The translations under genes and the position numbers were made by a program. Shown here piece after piece: positions 53,290-61,591 of a DNA stretch of 64,000 nucleotides. This DNA comes from Rariglobus sp. Lineage in GTDB: Bacteria; Verrucomicrobiota; Verrucomicrobiia; Opitutales; Opitutaceae. How positions within the stretch are numbered: position 1 is the first letter of the stretch; each line of letters starts with the position of its first letter. The stretch spans positions 26,863-90,862 of the forward strand of contig JAQSWS010000004.1 of assembly GCA_029266495.1 (NCBI GenBank), in the 5' to 3' direction. Below the pieces are notes generated by a model. That model was not told the origin of the DNA, ran no database searches, and saw only the letters and a list, made by a program, of their open reading frames with translations.

Positions 53290-55299
53290 TCAAAACTCCC
53301 AGATCACCCTGGCGGAGTAACTGCGGGGAATTTCCGACAGGGTGTTCTTTTTGAAACTGCCGAATTCGGACTGGCTGGGCTCGAGGAGATTCTGGCCCCA
53401 GATCCCAAGTTCAATCCCGGGTCGCGGACGCCAGGTCAGGCCGACGTCGACCCGCAGAATGGAATCCAAAGGCACGGTTGCGGCCTTGAGCGGGGTCGAA
53501 GTGGAGCCGACGTAATAGGCTGCGGCATTCAACTGGAAATTGTGCGGCAGATCGAAGTAGGACCGGAGTTGATACTGGTGCTGGGAGTTCTGTCCCTCAG
53601 GCGTCTCCTGCGGATGCAGCCGCATGTGCAACCAGCTGTAGCCCGCGATCAGCTTCCACCACTCCGTCACCCGCCATCGCACGGCGACCTCCGTTCCGTA
53701 GGTATCGCCGCTCAACGCATTCTGGAAATAGAGCGGAATGACGAGGTGCGCGGGTGCCGGCGTATTCTCGAAGAACGGAGTGCCGGGGACGTAGGCGAGG
53801 ATCCCGTCGTATTGATTGTAGAATGCGGTCAAATCGAACGAGAGCCGGTTGTCCTTGTTGAAGCGGTAGCCGGCTTCGAAGGCATTCAACGTCTCGGGAT
53901 CGACGTTGTCCTCGGATATCAGGGCGATGAGCACGGGCGGATCGCCGGGTGCCTGAAACGCCGCGGTATTGAGCCGGGCGTCGCGGTCATAACGGGCAGG
54001 CACACGGACGGCGCGCGACACGGCGGTCCACACGGTTTGGCGGGGTGTCGGCGTCCAGGCCAGGCGCGCGCTTGGCTGCACGGTGAACCCGGCCTCCTCG
54101 CCATGTTCGAACTTTGATCCAAGGGTCAGCTTAAGACGCTTGGGCACCAGGGTGATCTCGTCCTGCACAAACGCGCTGTAAAACTGCTCCTGGTCCGTTT
54201 CCGGATCGAAGGTCAGATAGAACGTCGGCGTGAGCCGGTCCTCGGTGTAGCGTGAGCCGACGCCCCAGACGATGTTGTTGTAATCGCCCAGGGCGAAGTT
54301 GTGCTGCACTTCCAGATCGAACGTGTTGCGCGTCTCCGCGATGTCTCCGTCGCCCTGGTGGTAGCGATCGTAGTAGGCTTGGATCGTGAGCTGAGAATCC
54401 GGAGAGAAGTAGTGGCTCAGGCGGGCGATGACGTTGCCGCCGAAGTTATCATGCTCCACGTTTTGATGCGTCTGGAACGGGGGCGTAAGCGTGACGCCGT
54501 CGAAGTGCTCGCCCACCGTGCCCTGGTAATATTCGGCCTGGAGGGTGAGCGTGGTAAACGAGGCGGTCTCCCAGTCCACGCGCGAACCCACGCGGGTCAT
54601 ATCCCACGCGTCGGAGTCGTCACCGCTGTGGTTGTCCTCGAAGCCGCGGCGATCGAACGTTTTCACGTAAGTGCGGTAATAGATATTCGGAGCGATCTGG
54701 CCGCCGTAACGAACACCGGCCATGGGCCGTTCGTCCTCCGTGCCATACGAGCTGGTGATGAGGGCGCCCTGGGTCTCCTTCGCGCTTTTGCTCGTGATGT
54801 TGACCACGCCGTTGACGGCGTTGGCCCCCCATAACGTCGCGCCCGGCCCGCGAATCACCTCGATGCGATCCAGGTCCTCCAGAATCATGTCCTGCGCGTT
54901 CCAGTAAACGCCGCCAAACATCGGGCTGTAGACGGAGCGTCCATCAATGAGCACCAGGAGCTTGTTGGCATACTGGTCATTGAAGCCGCGGACGCTCACA
55001 GCCCACTCGTTGCTGTGGACGCGGGCGACGTTTGCGCCCGGCACCAGTCGGAACAGCTCCGGCAGGGACGTGAGCCCCGAGCGCCGGATATCCTCCTGAT
55101 TGATCACAAAAATCGCCGCGGCGGACTCCTCGAACGGGCTCTCCTTTTTGGAGACCGACGTCACCGGCTCGTTCAGCAACTCCATGATGTTCATGTCAGC
55201 GAAATCCTGTGCTTCAGCCGTGAGCGCACCGGCGCCAAGCCAGACGAGTGCAGCATACAGTGAAGGAGCAAAGAACGGACGGACGGGGTAGGATTTCAT
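53290..55299 (-). CDS. TonB-dependent outer-membrane receptor
   Basis: A 669-residue receptor with a signal peptide (residues 1-30, ending GALTAEAQD). The plug domain (about 45-165) includes VTSVSKKESPFEESAAAIFVI, LTSLPELFRLVPGANVARV and IEVIRGPGATLWGANAVNGVVNI. The beta-barrel follows, and the last residue is Phe (SARVIWEF), as required for BAM-dependent assembly. It could import the substrate of the adjacent cluster, whose last gene ends 23 bases away on the opposite strand. The ligand is unknown; the plug resembles vitamin B12/siderophore receptors (TIGR01783/BtuB-like). Confidence 0.92.
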   Translation of the reverse strand: MKSYPVRPFFAPSLYAALVWLGAGALTAEAQDFADMNIMELLNEPVTSVSKKESPFEESAAAIFVINQEDIRRSGLTSLPELFRLVPGANVARVHSNEWAVSVRGFNDQYANKLLVLIDGRSVYSPMFGGVYWNAQDMILEDLDRIEVIRGPGATLWGANAVNGVVNITSKSAKETQGALITSSYGTEDERPMAGVRYGGQIAPNIYYRTYVKTFDRRGFEDNHSGDDSDAWDMTRVGSRVDWETASFTTLTLQAEYYQGTVGEHFDGVTLTPPFQTHQNVEHDNFGGNVIARLSHYFSPDSQLTIQAYYDRYHQGDGDIAETRNTFDLEVQHNFALGDYNNIVWGVGSRYTEDRLTPTFYLTFDPETDQEQFYSAFVQDEITLVPKRLKLTLGSKFEHGEEAGFTVQPSARLAWTPTPRQTVWTAVSRAVRVPARYDRDARLNTAAFQAPGDPPVLIALISEDNVDPETLNAFEAGYRFNKDNRLSFDLTAFYNQYDGILAYVPGTPFFENTPAPAHLVIPLYFQNALSGDTYGTEVAVRWRVTEWWKLIAGYSWLHMRLHPQETPEGQNSQHQYQLRSYFDLPHNFQLNAAAYYVGSTSTPLKAATVPLDSILRVDVGLTWRPRPGIELGIWGQNLLEPSQSEFGSFKKNTLSEIPRSYSARVIWEF

Positions 55300-56063
55300 C
55301 TGAGAGAACGAAGGGGGCTAACGCCGTGGCGCTAAGGTCGAGGGCAAATCAAGGTGGCAAAGTCGCTGCCCGGGGTGGCCGGGCGACCGCGCGAACAAAG
55401 GAGCTGAGGTAAGGGTGCTCCGCACGGTGGGTGGTCGGGACGACACGGGCCTCTCGCCCGCCTCCATTTCGGTCGCCTTGGCCGGGCTCGCTCGCCCTCT
55501 CATGCCGGCCCCGTTTATTTCGGAAACGCACCTTGGATGGTGGCCAGCCCTGAATCCCGTGGCCGCTCGTAAAGCCTGTGCGCCGGGGGATAAATTCTGA
55601 GGGTGGTCCATCAATCGAAGATCGGCACAAATCACTGGTTTTTATAGTTCGAACCGCACGCGAATGGAACGGGCAATTGTTCACGGGTTCCCAAGGGAAA
55701 GTTCCCTATTCGAAACAGAGGATGCCCCAGAGCGTGTCAGGGAAAGATATCAGCCCATCACTGATGCTCTACGAGCGAAGGGAGAAAGAGCGCCGGGCCG
55801 CCTTCGCCCCAGTCGCCTAATTCAGCCAGAATGTTGGCCACGGAGACTCAAAAATTGCCGTTCCCGCCGACATTGCTCTCCCGAGTGCCCATCGGCGTCT
55901 CTCACGATGCATACGGCAAGGTGCGCCGTTCCTGCCCGAGAGACCTGTGGGAGATGATGGGTGGACCAAATCAGCTGTTCCGTTGCCGAGCCGGAGGGGC
56001 CTCAACGAGTCCGTGATCAAAGGTGACGCTGGCATCATGCCGCGGGCGTGATGCGCGAGTCTC
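55300..56063. other. intergenic region with diverged repeat and no gene
   Basis: A 764-base stretch without a credible ORF. Bases 55438-55535 match the right half of the 174-base element between scpB and pheA. A short palindrome (AGGGAAAGTTCCCT) lies near 55694. Otherwise nothing recognisable is seen; codon-like structure is absent in all frames. It marks the entry into the accessory region. Confidence 0.5.
55438..55535. repeat. diverged copy of the MITE-like element
   Basis: GACACGGGCC.CTCGCCCGCCTCCA, then TTTCGGTCGCCTTGGCC and CATGCCGGCC ... TTTATTTCGGAAACGCACCTT align with the 36870-36955 part of the element between scpB and pheA, including its right inverted-repeat end. The left terminal repeat is not clearly conserved, so this copy is partial or old. 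Confidence 0.5.
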
Positions 56064-56669
56064 TTACGAGCGGGCGAAGGCAGTCAGTTCATTGAAGTCG
56101 CCCGCGTCGGCTTTGCGCAGAGCGGCGAGGTAGAGGGTGCGGGTGTCGTTTTTCGCCTTCAATTCGGCTCCGCCGCCCCAAGTGAAAACGGTGCGTTCGA
56201 GGGCGGTGGCCAGACGGTCGGCAAGGAGACGGGCGTGGCGACCGTTGCCGTTGCGCCACGGGTGAATCGCCACGAGGCCGTGGTGCATCCGCACGCAGAG
56301 TTCATCGGGCGCAAAGGCGTCGTGCTCATGCCAGGCCCGTGCGTCATGAAACAGTGAATACAGCTGGGTCTCCACTTGGTGGGGCGGCACGCCGAGGTTC
56401 AGTTCGCAATCGCGGATTTTTCCCGCCCAGCGCCACACGCGCCGAAACATGCGCCGGTGGAGGTCGCGGGCGAGGAGATGATCAAGAAGCTCGGTGGGTG
56501 TCAGACGACGGCGGGGCGCGAAGAGCCAGCGGCGGGCTTCGAGGATATTGGCGCGTTCCAGCAGGTTCAGCTCCGTCAGGGTGGCGACGCTCGGGATGAG
56601 AAAACGCTCCTCGTCCGGAGAAACAGGTGTGGTTCCGGAATCGTCTCGCGAGGTCGGCAGCAGACTCAT
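56064..56669 (-). CDS. Fic-domain protein ('mobile mystery protein B')
   Basis: A 201-residue Fic protein. The full catalytic motif HPWRNGNGRHAR is intact (HPFxxGNGRxxR), so AMP-transfer activity is plausible; no inhibitory (S/T)xxxE(G/N) helix was located in the protein. The start at 56669 (MSLLPTSRDD) overlaps the stop of the XRE gene (ATGA). The pair matches the 'mobile mystery A/B' modules found in mobile elements, which behave like toxin-antitoxin pairs. Confidence 0.85.
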   Translation of the reverse strand: MSLLPTSRDDSGTTPVSPDEERFLIPSVATLTELNLLERANILEARRWLFAPRRRLTPTELLDHLLARDLHRRMFRRVWRWAGKIRDCELNLGVPPHQVETQLYSLFHDARAWHEHDAFAPDELCVRMHHGLVAIHPWRNGNGRHARLLADRLATALERTVFTWGGGAELKAKNDTRTLYLAALRKADAGDFNELTAFARS

Positions 56670-57076
56670 GGAGCGGGGCGGGGCGAGGGAGGCAGATCGT
56701 GGCTCGCCTGGGCTTCGAGCGCCATGGAGTGTTCGGTCGCGCGAAGATGGACGAAGTCCGGATCTCGACGGGCGGCGAGCTGCGCGAAGGTGAGTGCGTC
56801 CTTGGGAACGAGGGCGACGACGAGTTCGCAATCCATGGCGGCGGCGACGCGACGGAGGGTGGCAAGCGTGATGGCATCCGCCTTTTCAGCTTTCTCGTAA
56901 TCTTGAACGGCGGAAGGGGTGACTTTCAGCGAGGCCGCCACGGCGGCGCGGGAGAGTCCGAGCGCGTTCCGAACCGCCGCCAGCCAGCCATGAATCGGCC
57001 GCGAAACGGGGCGAATCGCTTGGGTGACGGAGTCTAAGCTGTTTATAGCTATAGCCGTTGATTTATGGCCATTCAT
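56666..57076 (-). CDS. XRE-type regulator ('mobile mystery protein A')
   Basis: A 136-residue protein with a helix-turn-helix: IHGWLAAVRNALGLSRAAVAASLKVTPSAVQDYEKAE. The C-terminal part (LRRVAAAMDCELVVALVPKD) is the typical extension of the mobile-mystery-A family, seen with a Fic partner. It probably represses its own operon at the palindromes at 57077-57122 and neutralises or controls the Fic protein. Confidence 0.88.
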   Translation of the reverse strand: MNGHKSTAIAINSLDSVTQAIRPVSRPIHGWLAAVRNALGLSRAAVAASLKVTPSAVQDYEKAEKADAITLATLRRVAAAMDCELVVALVPKDALTFAQLAARRDPDFVHLRATEHSMALEAQASHDLPPSPRPAP

Positions 57077-57122
57077 ACAGTTATAACTGTAAATAAATGC
57101 ATTAATTGCAAGTTATAACTGT
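57077..57122 (-). promoter_or_regulatory. palindromic operator/promoter of the XRE-Fic operon
   Basis: The palindrome AGTTATAACT occurs twice, at 57079-57088 and 57111-57120, 32 bases apart, about three turns of B-DNA. The first is extended to ACAGTTATAACTGT and abuts the start codon of the XRE gene. The sequence between is AT-rich (AAATAAATGCATTAATTG) in an otherwise GC-rich genome. This is the arrangement expected for autorepression by an XRE regulator. Confidence 0.6.
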
Positions 57123-57156
57123 GAATCTGGGTTCGCTGACACCGTGAATGCGGGCC

Positions 57157-57231
57157 AAAAGTAGCAAGAACGGCCCGACCTCATTTGGCACCCCTTCGAG
57201 CTATGGGGTCGGACCATTACTTGCTACTTTT
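57157..57231. repeat. REP-like palindrome
   Basis: The left arm AAAAGTAGCAAGAACGGCC, continuing CGACC, and the right arm (complement AAAAGTAGCAAGTAATGGTC, continuing CGACC) form a 24-25-bp imperfect inverted repeat enclosing 26 bases. This GTAGCAAG...GGTCCGACC-type palindrome is like the flanks of REP-associated (IS200-like) transposase genes, but no transposase is in the window. Confidence 0.55.
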
Positions 57232-57277
57232 TGCCGCCGAATCGCTGCGCCTGATCGACGGTGAACGCCTTCATTTG

Positions 57278-57685
57278 CTACGGCACGAGCGTTTCGAGCG
57301 TCAGGTCATCCTTGGTGTAGTGGATGCCGTCGCTGCCGGCGGAGAGGATGATCAGATTGCCGGCGGTTTTCTGAAAGACGTAGGGACGCTCCCAGCCGTC
57401 CAAGAACTGGCCGGCGGCATGCTCGGCCTCTGTAGCACTGCAAAAGCGGAGCTTCCGCGGATTCGCGCCAGTGAGGATTTTGAAGAGCGTGGAGTTCTCG
57501 GTTGCTTCGGGCAGCGCGCCGTATTCCTGGACGCATAGTCGCAATCCCACTTGCAGAAAGGGCATCGATGCTTGGGTTGACCGCTTTGAACTCGAAACGC
57601 CGCGGACGTCCGTGATGACGTGCCATGCAGTGGCGACCGCAAGCAGGCCGCCGAATGTCGCCGAAAGTATGACGGCTTTTTTCAT
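57278..57685 (-). CDS. exported GspG-like protein
   Basis: A 135-residue protein with an N-terminal hydrophobic segment (MKKAVILSATFGGLLAVATA). The C-terminal motif DGWERPYVFQ ... LIILSAGSDGIHYTKDDLT is the calcium-binding end of the type II secretion major pseudopilin GspG. The usual prepilin cleavage motif (GFTLIE) is absent, so it is probably not a working pseudopilin; proteins like this are common as orphan genes in Verrucomicrobia. Its ATG overlaps the stop of the decayed gene upstream. Confidence 0.7.
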   Translation of the reverse strand: MKKAVILSATFGGLLAVATAWHVITDVRGVSSSKRSTQASMPFLQVGLRLCVQEYGALPEATENSTLFKILTGANPRKLRFCSATEAEHAAGQFLDGWERPYVFQKTAGNLIILSAGSDGIHYTKDDLTLETLVP

Positions 57686-57857
57686 TTGGGAACGACGGAG
57701 GTGTTTCGTGCTCTTATCTGCATCTCCTGCGTGATGTCGTCCTTCGTGGAGTAGATACCGTCCTGGACAGACCGCAAACGTGGACCGTAGGAACGAGGAT
57801 CGCTGTCAGCACGGCAATGATCATGGCGACTCCAATAATGTTCAGGGCGAGCTTCAT
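57682..57857 (-). pseudogene. decayed GspG-like gene
   Basis: The N-terminus MKLALNIIGVAMIIAVLTAI starts at 57857, but the sequence is then in another frame, in which the ending VQDGIYSTKDDITQEM resembles the GspG-like C-terminus of the adjacent gene. The central domain is missing. This indicates a deletion plus frameshift in a paralogue of the next gene. The stop overlaps the start of the following gene. Confidence 0.6.
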
Positions 57858-57987
57858 GACGGGGGTAGGCCGGGGCTGGCGTAATCTCATCGCGCGGTTG
57901 CCAGAAACGCGAGGCCGCAAACGCCTTCATCGCCTTGGTGTGGCCTTGATCCGGTAGGGACGGGTGGGCTAGTCGTTGAATGAAAAT

Positions 57988-58383
57988 ATGGAAACTCCTG
58001 CGGCATGTTTGAGGGCGGCTTCGTATCGCGGAGACTTGCGGGAGGTCAGGCAGCTATTAGCTGAAGGCGTTGATCCGAACGTTGCCGATGAACATCACCG
58101 CACTGCTTTATCCTTGGCCGCGTGTGGCGGGCATATCGAAATCATGGAGGTATTGATTACCAGTGGTGCGTGGGTGGATCCGCACGAGGACTACGACGTT
58201 TATGAAACGCCGCTGATGGCTGCTGTCATTCACGGGCGGTTTGAAGCGGTGAAGAAGCTGATCGGCGCAGGTGCGAATCCTTGGTTCCATATAGGAGTTT
58301 CGCAGCGCACAGCCGAGGCATATGCGAGGGACTACGGGCATGAGGAGATCGCGAGTTACCTTGCCGGTCTTCCACGGAAGTAA
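57988..58383 (+). CDS. ankyrin-repeat protein
   Basis: A 131-residue protein with three to four ankyrin repeats: CLRAASYRGDLREVRQLLAEGVDPN, HRTALSLAACGGHIEIMEVLI, TPLMAAVIHGRFEAVKKLIGAGANP and EAYARDYGHEEIASYL. It has no signal peptide. Small ankyrin proteins in such regions are often immunity or anti-toxin partners, but that is an inference. ATG at 57988; an upstream TTG at 57976 is weaker. Confidence 0.8.
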   Translation: METPAACLRAASYRGDLREVRQLLAEGVDPNVADEHHRTALSLAACGGHIEIMEVLITSGAWVDPHEDYDVYETPLMAAVIHGRFEAVKKLIGAGANPWFHIGVSQRTAEAYARDYGHEEIASYLAGLPRK

Positions 58384-58500
58384 ATGTTTGGGCGCGGGAT
58401 ATTTCTTCGTGAATAAGTTTCACGAACCGTGGATTTGCTGACGGTCACGAATCCAGTCCGAATAACATTTCCGGCGCCACCTGACCTCATTTCCACCCCT

Positions 58501-59385
58501 TTACTGCTGAGCAGGCGCCGGCTCTATTGCATACCAACGCACGTCATCCAGGTAGGTGACGATTGCTTCGAGGTGAGGCATACGCGCTTCTGTCGCGGTG
58601 ACGATCAGGGCGTTGATGCGGATGTCGAAGACCACGCGGGTATATTTGCTGGCCGCCGCTTTTTCGAGGTAGGGAGCGGCAAGTTCGGCGTCGATGTGAT
58701 CGAAGATAAAAATTTGTGTGGTGACCGCGTCGTTGCGGTCCGCACTCGTTTGCCATGGCTCTCGCGGCGCCGGGACCAGTTTTGGCAGTTCCTTGGGCAG
58801 ATGCGGGATTCTCGGGAAACGCTTCAACAGCGTCTCCGGGGAATCGGCGCGGTGAATCGCAGCTTCGACTGCGGGGCGTAGTTTGCGGCTCACAACAAAA
58901 GCGACGCCGCTCTCGGTCGGGGTAAATGTCGCGCCGCCTCGAAACCGGCGGTTGAGATAAGCTGCCGCATCAGGAGGAGGCAGATGGTGAAGGAGGACGG
59001 TTGTTGAAACCGGGGGCAATGAGGCAATCTCTTCGTTGGTGCGGACGAAGACGGTGCCGTTCTCTTCATAGAAATCGTAGCCGATGGGAGAAAGCACGAC
59101 TTGGAATATTTGACGCCATGATACCTCTCGCAGCTTGAGCGAGGTCCGGCCATGGAGGCCCCTCGGCAAATCGAGCTTGAGGTGGAAATAAGGGGCGAGC
59201 GTTTCCAGCAATTCGCGAATGTCCGCATCGGGATAGTCGATGGAAATGGACTCTGCAGGCACAGCCACTTGAGGCAGTGGAGGAATCGGAGTCGGTGCAT
59301 CGGGCCGGCAACCGGCGAACAACATCATGCTTACGCACACGTGCAGGCGGGCGGTTAACCTGCGGATATGTGAATGGTGGCGCAT
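58501..59385 (-). CDS. lipoprotein with secretin-like N domain
   Basis: A 294-residue putative lipoprotein (lipobox LFAGC at about residue 26). Residues about 48-110 (ISIDYPDADIRELLETLAPYF, then LKLREVSWRQIFQVVLSPIGYDFYEENGTVFV) match the secretin/TonB short N-terminal domain. A later segment (QIFIFDHIDAELAAPYLEKAA ... VFDIRINALIVTATEARMPHLEAIVTYLD) resembles a second secretin N domain. The pore-forming secretin domain is absent. It could bind an envelope complex. Confidence 0.7.
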   Translation of the reverse strand: MRHHSHIRRLTARLHVCVSMMLFAGCRPDAPTPIPPLPQVAVPAESISIDYPDADIRELLETLAPYFHLKLDLPRGLHGRTSLKLREVSWRQIFQVVLSPIGYDFYEENGTVFVRTNEEIASLPPVSTTVLLHHLPPPDAAAYLNRRFRGGATFTPTESGVAFVVSRKLRPAVEAAIHRADSPETLLKRFPRIPHLPKELPKLVPAPREPWQTSADRNDAVTTQIFIFDHIDAELAAPYLEKAAASKYTRVVFDIRINALIVTATEARMPHLEAIVTYLDDVRWYAIEPAPAQQ

Positions 59386-59476
59386 GCGATTCGGGTGATC
59401 AGGGACGGTTGAGCTGGTGATTGGTCAAATTGGGATCGCAGGGGCAGTTGATGGGCGCCGCGCCAGTCATGGCTGC

Positions 59477-59959
59477 CTATTGGGTGGCTGGTTGTTTTGT
59501 TTTGGATTTCAGGAGCTCTTCAATTTCGGGGCGATCACTCAGGTCTCGGTAATACCAGGCTGGGTAGACGTAATGCATGTCGCCTCCTTTGAGTAAGAAG
59601 ATATAGGTTTTCCCTTCGTGGTGTTTGGAGCCTTCCAAATCCATGTGCCACCTCTGCCATTGCCGGATGATGATCTCCTTGGGGACGGTTTTCTTTATGG
59701 TGTAGAGGATGTCCGACGGGGCGATGGTAACGGTCCAGCGAAGTTCGTTGGTTCCGCCAGGGCCGGTTCGAGATTTGGGGTTGGTGGTTTCAAACCCCAA
59801 CCACGTGTGCATCTTCACCGCTTTTACGGTTCCGATCACGACGTGGTCTGAATCGGCGACGAGCTCGGGAAGGGTTTTGTTTGCGACTTGGGTGGCGTAA
59901 ACGGTGTTACCTAAAAAGAGGAGCCCGAGGACGAGGTAAGCAGTCAGTCGGTTAGTCAT
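59477..59959 (-). CDS. exported protein of unknown function
   Basis: A 160-residue protein with a signal peptide (MTNRLTAYLVLGLLFLGNTVYA). The mature part (LPELVADSDHVVIGTVKAVKM, then LRWTVTIAPSDILYTIKKTVPKEI) looks like a beta-rich periplasmic domain. No function is known. The longer ORF upstream to 60082 is in low-quality sequence and was not used. Confidence 0.65.
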   Translation of the reverse strand: MTNRLTAYLVLGLLFLGNTVYATQVANKTLPELVADSDHVVIGTVKAVKMHTWLGFETTNPKSRTGPGGTNELRWTVTIAPSDILYTIKKTVPKEIIIRQWQRWHMDLEGSKHHEGKTYIFLLKGGDMHYVYPAWYYRDLSDRPEIEELLKSKTKQPATQ

Positions 59960-60074
59960 GGGGCGTGAATGCCTCGCAGGTTTGGCGGATCGGCTTATTG
60001 TTACTTTTGCCGGATCGCTCGTCACCACAGTAAGGTCGCTGGCCGACCGTGGCGCTGTTAGCTCGACCGAGTTA

Positions 60075-60707
60075 TTACTCATCTTCGCGGCTAGCCTCGC
60101 GGCGGATGACTTCCATGCCTTTGGGGGTTACTCGGAGTGTGATGCGATGGCTCAGCGGGTCAGCGCCTGTGTAAGTTTCCGGGAGCAAGCGAAGGGTATA
60201 GATGAGATGCCCCTCCTTCGTCCATCGCACGGCACGACCGAAGCCTCGTGGGCGCAACTGGTCAGAATTGGGCGTTGGGAAGCCGGTTAGCGTTTTATAG
60301 TCAGGGAACCGGACCTCGACGAACTTGCCGGTGTCAGATTGGAGGGCGAAGATGGACGAATAGGCGTAATTGCGTTCATTGGTATTGATCGCTACTACGT
60401 CGCCCCTCGGGTGCCAGAGAACCGTTGTGTGGGACCGAAGTGGTTGGTCGTCGCTGTGGGCATCGCCCGGCCATGACAGACGGCCAACGATGCCACCGTT
60501 CGGAAGCTGGCGAATTAAGATGGCAGGGAACTGGCTATCGTCGCCCTTGAATTCGTAGCGTTGGAACTTCGGAGTGTCCTTGTCGGCCTCAAGCACGACT
60601 TCGTAGCGCTTGGTGGGTGCGGTTCCGTTTTCAAGCGCGACGGGCTCGGGCGGTGCTCCGAAAACCGTCGTAGCAAAGGCCAGAAGCACTGTTAAGAGGA
60701 TGCGCAT
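60075..60707 (-). CDS. exported protein of unknown function
   Basis: A 210-residue protein with a signal peptide (MRILLTVLLAFATTVFGAPP). The mature part is beta-rich with WHPRGDVVAINTNERNYAYSSIFAL, which could be a propeller-blade-like element. I do not recognise the family. Its stop lies 115 bases upstream of the next minus-strand gene start. Confidence 0.65.
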   Translation of the reverse strand: MRILLTVLLAFATTVFGAPPEPVALENGTAPTKRYEVVLEADKDTPKFQRYEFKGDDSQFPAILIRQLPNGGIVGRLSWPGDAHSDDQPLRSHTTVLWHPRGDVVAINTNERNYAYSSIFALQSDTGKFVEVRFPDYKTLTGFPTPNSDQLRPRGFGRAVRWTKEGHLIYTLRLLPETYTGADPLSHRITLRVTPKGMEVIRREASREDE

Positions 60708-60849
60708 GGGGAGTGGGCCGACGTTGAGGTCAAGCCGGGAGCCGCGCCAGTGCGGATTGTTGGTCTATGGTCTCCTGTTGCTCCTTCTGTCCGTCGCAAA
60801 CGGGCGAGCAAAACAACAATGCTCCGCGCGACCTGATTGGGCGACGCGA

Positions 60850-61001
60850 TCAGATGCCCTTGATGGCTTCGCGGGGACGGGTGTCGGCGGGAGTCTTGGC
60901 CTCGAACAGCGGCAGCACGCGCTCTGCGCAATCGGCAGCCCGTGTCCGATCAGGCGGAGGTCGTCTTCGGTCAGCGTGATCGTTCGGATGTCGTGATACA
61001 C
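60850..61001 (-). pseudogene. Imm-5-like immunity gene remnant, copy 1
   Basis: ITLTEDDLRLIGH is read in one frame and AADCAERVLPLFEAKTPADTRPREAIKGI with a stop in the next; together they are the N-terminal part of the Imm-5-like 'putative immunity protein' family (expected LIGHWAADCAERVLPLFE). A one-base deletion at the HW junction and a premature stop break it. The same block recurs at 62.3 and 63.7 kb. Confidence 0.6.
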
Positions 61002-61008
61002 TGCTGTT

Positions 61009-61554
61009 TCAGACTTGGCCCTTTTCGGCCTTCTTCTGTCTCCGCCTCTCATCGAGAGCCTTGAATTCCTGTTCAAGCAGATCGAAAAATGTCCCATCAA
61101 ACGGTCTGAAACTATCCTCTTCGTGATACCATTGCTGGATGTTTCCTTTTGAATCGAAGCAGTAGACGTCGGCATCGCCAATTATTTTTAAGATGGGCAG
61201 AACTTGGTGACCCATGGCCTTGAATTCCTCGGCAGCCTTACGGATCTGCATCCAATCGGGAGCTTCTTCGCTGTAGGCATAAACGAAGAGCCCATACAGA
61301 AAGCTCCAGAACGGACCAACATCTCCCGCCTTATGACGCGGCCAGATATGCTCCCGTATTTCGAGATAAGGAGAGCCCCACGGACCTGTCACGTGTGCGA
61401 GATAATCTTTGGGAAGTTGGATTCCGAAACGGGTGGCTACTTCGAGCACCTCTTTCTTTGATGGGGCGTCTTTTCCTGCGGTGACGAGGTAATACTCATC
61501 TCTATTCCAGATGAGATTGATGATGGCTTCAGTTTTATCTTTGGGACCGAACAT
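61009..61554 (-). CDS. SMI1/KNR4-family immunity-type protein
   Basis: A 181-residue protein starting MFGPKDKTEAIINLI. The SMI1/KNR4 core is visible: DYLAHVTGPWGSPYLEIRE, WSFLYGLFVYAYSEEA and FLPILKIIGDADVYCFDSKG-type sequence (ILKIIGDADVYCFDSKGNI). Such proteins are common immunity partners of contact-dependent or Rhs toxins. The C-terminal tail is Lys-rich. Confidence 0.82.
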   Translation of the reverse strand: MFGPKDKTEAIINLIWNRDEYYLVTAGKDAPSKKEVLEVATRFGIQLPKDYLAHVTGPWGSPYLEIREHIWPRHKAGDVGPFWSFLYGLFVYAYSEEAPDWMQIRKAAEEFKAMGHQVLPILKIIGDADVYCFDSKGNIQQWYHEEDSFRPFDGTFFDLLEQEFKALDERRRQKKAEKGQV

Positions 61555-61591
61555 GGAGTCGAGGTGGGGGGAAAAAGATACCGCTTTTGGC

